From contig DHNM01000058.1 in NCBI GenBank assembly GCA_002409525.1, positions 1 to 18,298 of the forward strand: DNA of 18,298 nt, given 5' to 3'. Of the stretch, positions 15,060-18,298 are shown in pieces. A program made the translations under genes and the position numbers. This DNA comes from Eubacterium sp. UBA5416. Lineage in GTDB: Bacteria; Bacillota; Clostridia; Lachnospirales; Lachnospiraceae. The notes beneath the pieces were generated by a model. It saw only the letters and a program-made list of their open reading frames with translations, did no database searches and was not told where the DNA came from. Numbering within the stretch: the first letter of the stretch is position 1; the number at the start of each line of letters is the position of its first letter.

Positions 15060-15641
15060 TTATCTGTTCGCAATAACCTTATCAATCAAACCATATTCCA
15101 TGGATTCCTGAGCAGACATATAATTGTCGCGCTCGGTATCAGCCTGAATCTTCTCAATTGGCTGCCCTGTGTTTTCTGATAAGATTTTGTTTAGTTTCTG
15201 TTTTGTTTTCATGATATGATCTGCCACAATACCTATCTCTGTAGCCTGCCCCTGGGCACCGCCGGACGGCTGATGAATCATAATCTCTGCATTTGGCAGT
15301 GCAAGTCGTTTGCCCTTTGTTCCGGCTGTCAGTAAAAATGCACCCATGCTGGCTGCCATTCCCACACAAATGGTCTCGATATCACACTTGATGTACTTCA
15401 TCGTATCATAGATTGCAAATCCGGATGTCACAGAGCCACCCGGGCTGTTAATATACAGGTGAATATCCTTACCCGGATCTTCCGCCTCAAGAAACAAGAG
15501 TTGAGCTACAATAACACTTGCGCTTGTATCATTGACCTCTTCACCGAGGAAAATGATACGATCTTTTAACAGTCTTGAATATATATCATAACTTCTTTCG
15601 CCTCTGCTTGTCTGTTCGATGACATAAGGTACTAAACTCAT
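15060..15641 (-). CDS. clpP: ATP-dependent Clp protease proteolytic subunit ClpP
   Basis: A 193-residue serine peptidase that forms the two-ring barrel used by ClpX and other Clp ATPases. The triad is Ser98 in GMAASMG, His123 in MIHQPSGG and Asp172 in TERDNYM, at the standard positions. SLVPYVIEQTSRGERSYDIY is the usual N-terminus with axial loops. The start has AAAGGAGG 8 bases upstream. It follows tig by 49 bases and precedes clpX, the common tig-clpP-clpX order. Confidence 0.98.
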   Translation of the reverse strand: MSLVPYVIEQTSRGERSYDIYSRLLKDRIIFLGEEVNDTSASVIVAQLLFLEAEDPGKDIHLYINSPGGSVTSGFAIYDTMKYIKCDIETICVGMAASMGAFLLTAGTKGKRLALPNAEIMIHQPSGGAQGQATEIGIVADHIMKTKQKLNKILSENTGQPIEKIQADTERDNYMSAQESMEYGLIDKVIANR

Positions 15642-15690
15642 ATTATTAGCCTCCTTTTTTTAATAAAGCATCTATCTATTCTAATTATTC

Positions 15691-16977
15691 TTACTTTTCA
15701 ACTGCATTGTCGGTCAGAAGTGTAATTGCTTCCTGAACAGCCAGATCCTGTTTCATCTGTTCTTTCTCATAATCGCCGATCATGTCACGGAACTTCTCCG
15801 GCTCCATTTTGTATGTCTCTGCCATGTCTTTGATTTCTTTATCTAATTTGTCCTCAGCGATTTCAATTTTCTCTTCCTCGGCTACTTTTTCGAGCACCAG
15901 TCTGGACTGAATGCTTTTTTGTGCCTGTGGTTTCATCTGATCGCGGACATTGTCCATTGTGGATCCCGTAAACTGTAGATACTGTTCCATAGTAAGTCCC
16001 TGAGACTGAATTCTTCTCCCAAAATCATCGATCATCTGGTTCACCTGAGTATCGATCATTGCGTCTGGAATATCCATTGTAGCATTCTCAATCACTTTGT
16101 CAACCACAGCATCTTCTTTTGCACGTTTTGCTTCTTCTTCTTTTTTATTCTGAAGATTTTTCCTGACATCTGCTTTATATTCATCCATCGTATCAAATTC
16201 TGATACATCCTGAGCAAATTCATCGTCCAGTTCAGGCAGTTCTTTTGCTTCGATTTTGTGAATCACGCATTTGAACACCGCTTCTTTTCCCTGCAGATCT
16301 TCCGCCTGATAGTCATCCGGGAAAGTAACGTTTACGTCGACATTCTCTTCAGGTTTCCTGCCGATAAGCTGTTCTTCGAATCCGGGAATAAACTGATGAG
16401 CTCCTAAAGTCAGAGGATAGTCTTTTGCGGAACCGCCGTCAAATGCAACTCCGTCTACGGAACCATCGAAATCGATTGTTACAGTATCTCCTTCTTTTGA
16501 GGGCCTGTCCTCAACGGTGAGAGTTCTGGCATTCTTATCCTGTTCTTTTTTCACCTCTTCGTCAACATCCTCGTCTGTAACGGTGAGATCTGCTTTCGGA
16601 ACCTCCACTCCTTTATACTCTCCCAGGGTAACTTCCGGTTTTACAGCCACTTCCGCTGTAAAAATAAACGGTTTTCCCTCTTCAATCTGAGTAATATCTA
16701 TCTTAGGCTGTGATACGATTGTAAGCTCGGATTCAGACACTGCAGCCGGATAGTTCTGCTGAATCGCATCATTTGCCGCATCCTCATAGAAGATACCGGC
16801 GCCATACATCTTTTCAATTACGGATCTCGGTGTTTTTCCCTTGCGGAATCCCGGGATGCTGATCTGGCCTCTCTGTTTTAAATATACTTTCTGAACTGCT
16901 TTATCAAAATCGTCGACTGAAACTTCAATCGTAAGTTTTGCCATGTTATGTTCTAATTGTTCAACCTGTACACTCAT
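15691..16977 (-). CDS. tig: Trigger factor, ribosome-associated chaperone
   Basis: A 428-residue chaperone that binds at the ribosome exit tunnel and shields nascent chains, with prolyl isomerase activity. The ribosome-binding signature GFRKGKTP lies at 43-50. The FKBP-type domain spans about 150-245 (GDTVTIDFDGSVDG, FIPGFEEQLIG). The long helical C-terminal domain follows. RBS AAGGAGG lies about 10 bases upstream. It leads the protease array, with its own promoter at 17070-17098. Confidence 0.98.
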   Translation of the reverse strand: MSVQVEQLEHNMAKLTIEVSVDDFDKAVQKVYLKQRGQISIPGFRKGKTPRSVIEKMYGAGIFYEDAANDAIQQNYPAAVSESELTIVSQPKIDITQIEEGKPFIFTAEVAVKPEVTLGEYKGVEVPKADLTVTDEDVDEEVKKEQDKNARTLTVEDRPSKEGDTVTIDFDGSVDGVAFDGGSAKDYPLTLGAHQFIPGFEEQLIGRKPEENVDVNVTFPDDYQAEDLQGKEAVFKCVIHKIEAKELPELDDEFAQDVSEFDTMDEYKADVRKNLQNKKEEEAKRAKEDAVVDKVIENATMDIPDAMIDTQVNQMIDDFGRRIQSQGLTMEQYLQFTGSTMDNVRDQMKPQAQKSIQSRLVLEKVAEEEKIEIAEDKLDKEIKDMAETYKMEPEKFRDMIGDYEKEQMKQDLAVQEAITLLTDNAVEK

Positions 16978-17069
16978 TCTTTTTTTAATTCCTCCTTGAT
17001 ATCTATAAAAATCTGCCCTGTCCGAGCTATGGTCTCATGTCTATGTCTTTTTTCAATACCACGGATTGT

Positions 17070-17098
17070 AGTATAGCATAAACATTGAAAAATGGAAA
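17070..17098 (-). promoter_or_regulatory. Promoter for the tig-clpP-clpX-lon array
   Basis: On the minus strand an extended -10 (TGC then TATACT, 17075-17070) lies 17 bases from TTTCCA (17098-17093). It falls between the DJ-1-like gene and tig, giving a leader of about 85 bases. No CIRCE or CtsR-type operator was seen near it. Confidence 0.65.
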
Positions 17099-17107
17099 GA
17101 GGCTTTT

Positions 17108-17656
17108 TTAATAAACAATGCTCTTTCTTATCTCATCTGCTGTTTCATCGTCTTTTAACAGGCGTATGAGTTCCAGGCTGTAGGCAATTGCGGTGCCTGC
17201 TCCTCTGCTGGTTGTGATGTTTCCGTCTGTGAGTACTGGCTCGGTATGCACCTCGGCTCCGAGCATCCGGTCTTCCATGCCGGGATAGCAGACAGCTTTT
17301 TTCCCTTCCAGGAAGTTATGTTCTCCTAAAACGAGAGCAGGTGCCGCACAGATTGCCGCAAGACGCTTTCCGTCATTGTTTTTGTCTTTCAGAAGCTGAA
17401 TGAGGGGACTGTAATCCGCGAGATTCTTTGTACCCGGCATTCCTCCGGGGAGCATAAATACATTCCCGTCATCAAAATTTGTATCCATAAATAACTGATC
17501 TACTTTGAATTTGATCTTGTGCGCCCCTTCGATTGTCTGTGATCCCATAATAGAAACGGTAGACACATTGATACCTGCCCTGCGGAACAGATCAACCGGT
17601 GTCAGTGCCTCTGTTTCCTCACATCCATCCGCCAAAAAAATATATGCTTTTGCCAT
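17108..17656 (-). CDS. DJ-1/PfpI family protein (YajL/ThiJ-like)
   Basis: A 182-residue single-domain protein of the DJ-1 superfamily. The start IFLADGCEETEA holds the conserved glutamate (Glu16), and AAICAAPALVLG holds the reactive cysteine (Cys103) at the nucleophile elbow. GGMPGTKNL and SRGAGTAIAYSLELIRLL complete the family pattern. Members are linked to oxidative stress and glyoxal handling, but exact activities are debated, so I give no reaction. It lies upstream of tig on the same strand but tig has its own promoter. RBS AAAGGATG precedes the start. Confidence 0.93.
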   Translation of the reverse strand: MAKAYIFLADGCEETEALTPVDLFRRAGINVSTVSIMGSQTIEGAHKIKFKVDQLFMDTNFDDGNVFMLPGGMPGTKNLADYSPLIQLLKDKNNDGKRLAAICAAPALVLGEHNFLEGKKAVCYPGMEDRMLGAEVHTEPVLTDGNITTSRGAGTAIAYSLELIRLLKDDETADEIRKSIVY

Positions 17657-17700
17657 TTTTCATCCTTTCTGTAATGATATCACAATCATTACCCTTCGTC

Positions 17701-17729
17701 TTCTCTTATTTTTACTTTTGTGCTATAAT
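17701..17729 (+). promoter_or_regulatory. Extended -10 promoter for the CYTH-domain gene
   Basis: TGC followed by a perfect TATAAT (17724-17729) about 60 bases before the gene start. The -35 region (TTCTCT) is weak, as is common with an extended -10. Confidence 0.55.
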
Positions 17730-17787
17730 CAACCCAATAACCTCCACCCAGTCGAAATGAAATTCACTATAAAAGAGAGGAACCTAT

Positions 17788-18243
17788 ATGGAAATCGAAC
17801 GTAAATATCTGATACATCAGCAGCCGGAAAATCTAAATCAATATTCCCACTATGAAATTGAACAAGGCTATCTGAATACGGAACCGGTAGTCCGTATCCG
17901 CCATCAGGGTAATGAATATGTACTCACCTATAAATCCAGGGGTTTTCTATCCAGAGAAGAATATAATCTTCCACTTACAAAAGAAGCATATGAACATATG
18001 CGTCCTAAGGTTGATGGTGTCCTCATTTCCAAAACACGGTATGTCCTGCCGTTTAATCAGGAACTTAAGATTGAGCTGGATCTCTTCCATGAGCCCTATG
18101 AAACTCTTCTACTCGCAGAAGTAGAGTTCCCGGATGAAGAATCCGCTCATAATTTCACGCCGCCATCCTGGTTCGGTGAGGAAGTAACCTTTTCTGCAAA
18201 ATATCAAAACAGCACTTTAAGTAAAGGTGCTTCTTTACCGTGA
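17788..18243 (+). CDS. CYTH domain protein (triphosphate tunnel enzyme family)
   Basis: A 151-residue protein beginning with the CYTH signature ExExK (EIERK, Glu2, Glu4, Lys6). Other tunnel residues expected in the family are visible: VRIR (35-38), Lys49, SKTRY (81-85), IELDLF (95-100) and EVEF (111-114). CYTH enzymes bind triphosphates with divalent metal ions; bacterial members are often inorganic triphosphatases, less often adenylate cyclases or thiamine triphosphatases. The short single-domain form fits a triphosphatase best, by inference. RBS GAGAGGA lies upstream of ATG 17788, and it is divergent from the DJ-1-like gene. Confidence 0.9.
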   Translation: MEIERKYLIHQQPENLNQYSHYEIEQGYLNTEPVVRIRHQGNEYVLTYKSRGFLSREEYNLPLTKEAYEHMRPKVDGVLISKTRYVLPFNQELKIELDLFHEPYETLLLAEVEFPDEESAHNFTPPSWFGEEVTFSAKYQNSTLSKGASLP

Positions 18244-18298
18244 TACCACGAATTACTTCGGGCTCCCTTCTCATGCCTGGCTCGCCGTCGTGATACCA
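18239..18298. repeat. 10-bp direct repeat at the right window edge
   Basis: CGTGATACCA occurs at 18239-18248, across the CYTH stop codon, and again at 18289-18298, the window end, 50 bases apart. The G+C-rich stretch between them has no recognised gene. It may be the start of a repeat array or the 3' part of a minus-strand gene cut by the window edge. Confidence 0.35.

Noticed and set aside
16978..17100. CIRCE or CtsR heat-shock operator ahead of tig-clpP
   Set aside because: I looked for the TTAGCACTC/GAGTGCTAA dyad and GGTCAAA heptads and saw neither.

Overview
The window looks like chromosomal DNA of a Clostridia-type Bacillota, most likely a Lachnospiraceae relative. This is inferred from strong GGAGG ribosome binding sites, A/T-rich sigma-70 promoters, the tig-clpP-clpX-lon-engB gene order and the ECF transporter-truA-rplM-rpsI gene order. 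Nothing in the window fixes a species.

Left part (about 1-6250) is visibly more A/T-rich and is an accessory, partly decayed region. It holds a cut-off gene with an in-frame stop, a cluster of hairpins with a scrap of an IS91-like transposase, an intact CocE/S15-type hydrolase (minus strand), and a divergently transcribed intact gene of poorly known family with lipocalin-like (AttH/CrtC-like) features. A LysR-type regulator converges on the second gene across a long shared terminator hairpin. Next comes a decayed divergent pair: a frameshifted, truncated TetR regulator and a type-B carboxylesterase that has lost its whole middle (including the nucleophile) and carries a further frameshift. 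A possible integrase scrap lies just before the core genes. The two intact genes plus LysR could be a small ester- or lipid-modifying unit; that is inference from position only.

Right part (about 6320-17700) is a tightly packed minus-strand array of core genes: DJ-1/PfpI protein, tig, clpP, clpX, lon, engB, a fused two-domain EcfA ATPase, ecfT, truA, rplM, rpsI, closed by a clear terminator. Translational overlaps (lon/engB ATGA, engB/ecfA TGATG, ecfA/ecfT ATGA) tie the middle together. Trigger factor, ClpXP and Lon cover nascent-chain folding and protein turnover; EngB, TruA, L13 and S9 serve ribosome and tRNA biogenesis; EcfA-EcfT energise vitamin uptake with S-components encoded elsewhere. 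A near-consensus promoter gives rplM-rpsI its own transcript start. A divergent plus-strand CYTH-domain gene closes the window.

I did not find CRISPR arrays, rRNA, tRNA or a phage. The most notable points are the single-chain EcfA1-EcfA2 fusion, the joining of two normally separate conserved gene blocks at engB/ecfA, the intact divergent hydrolase/lipocalin-like pair with mirrored promoter motifs, and the degraded esterase/TetR module.
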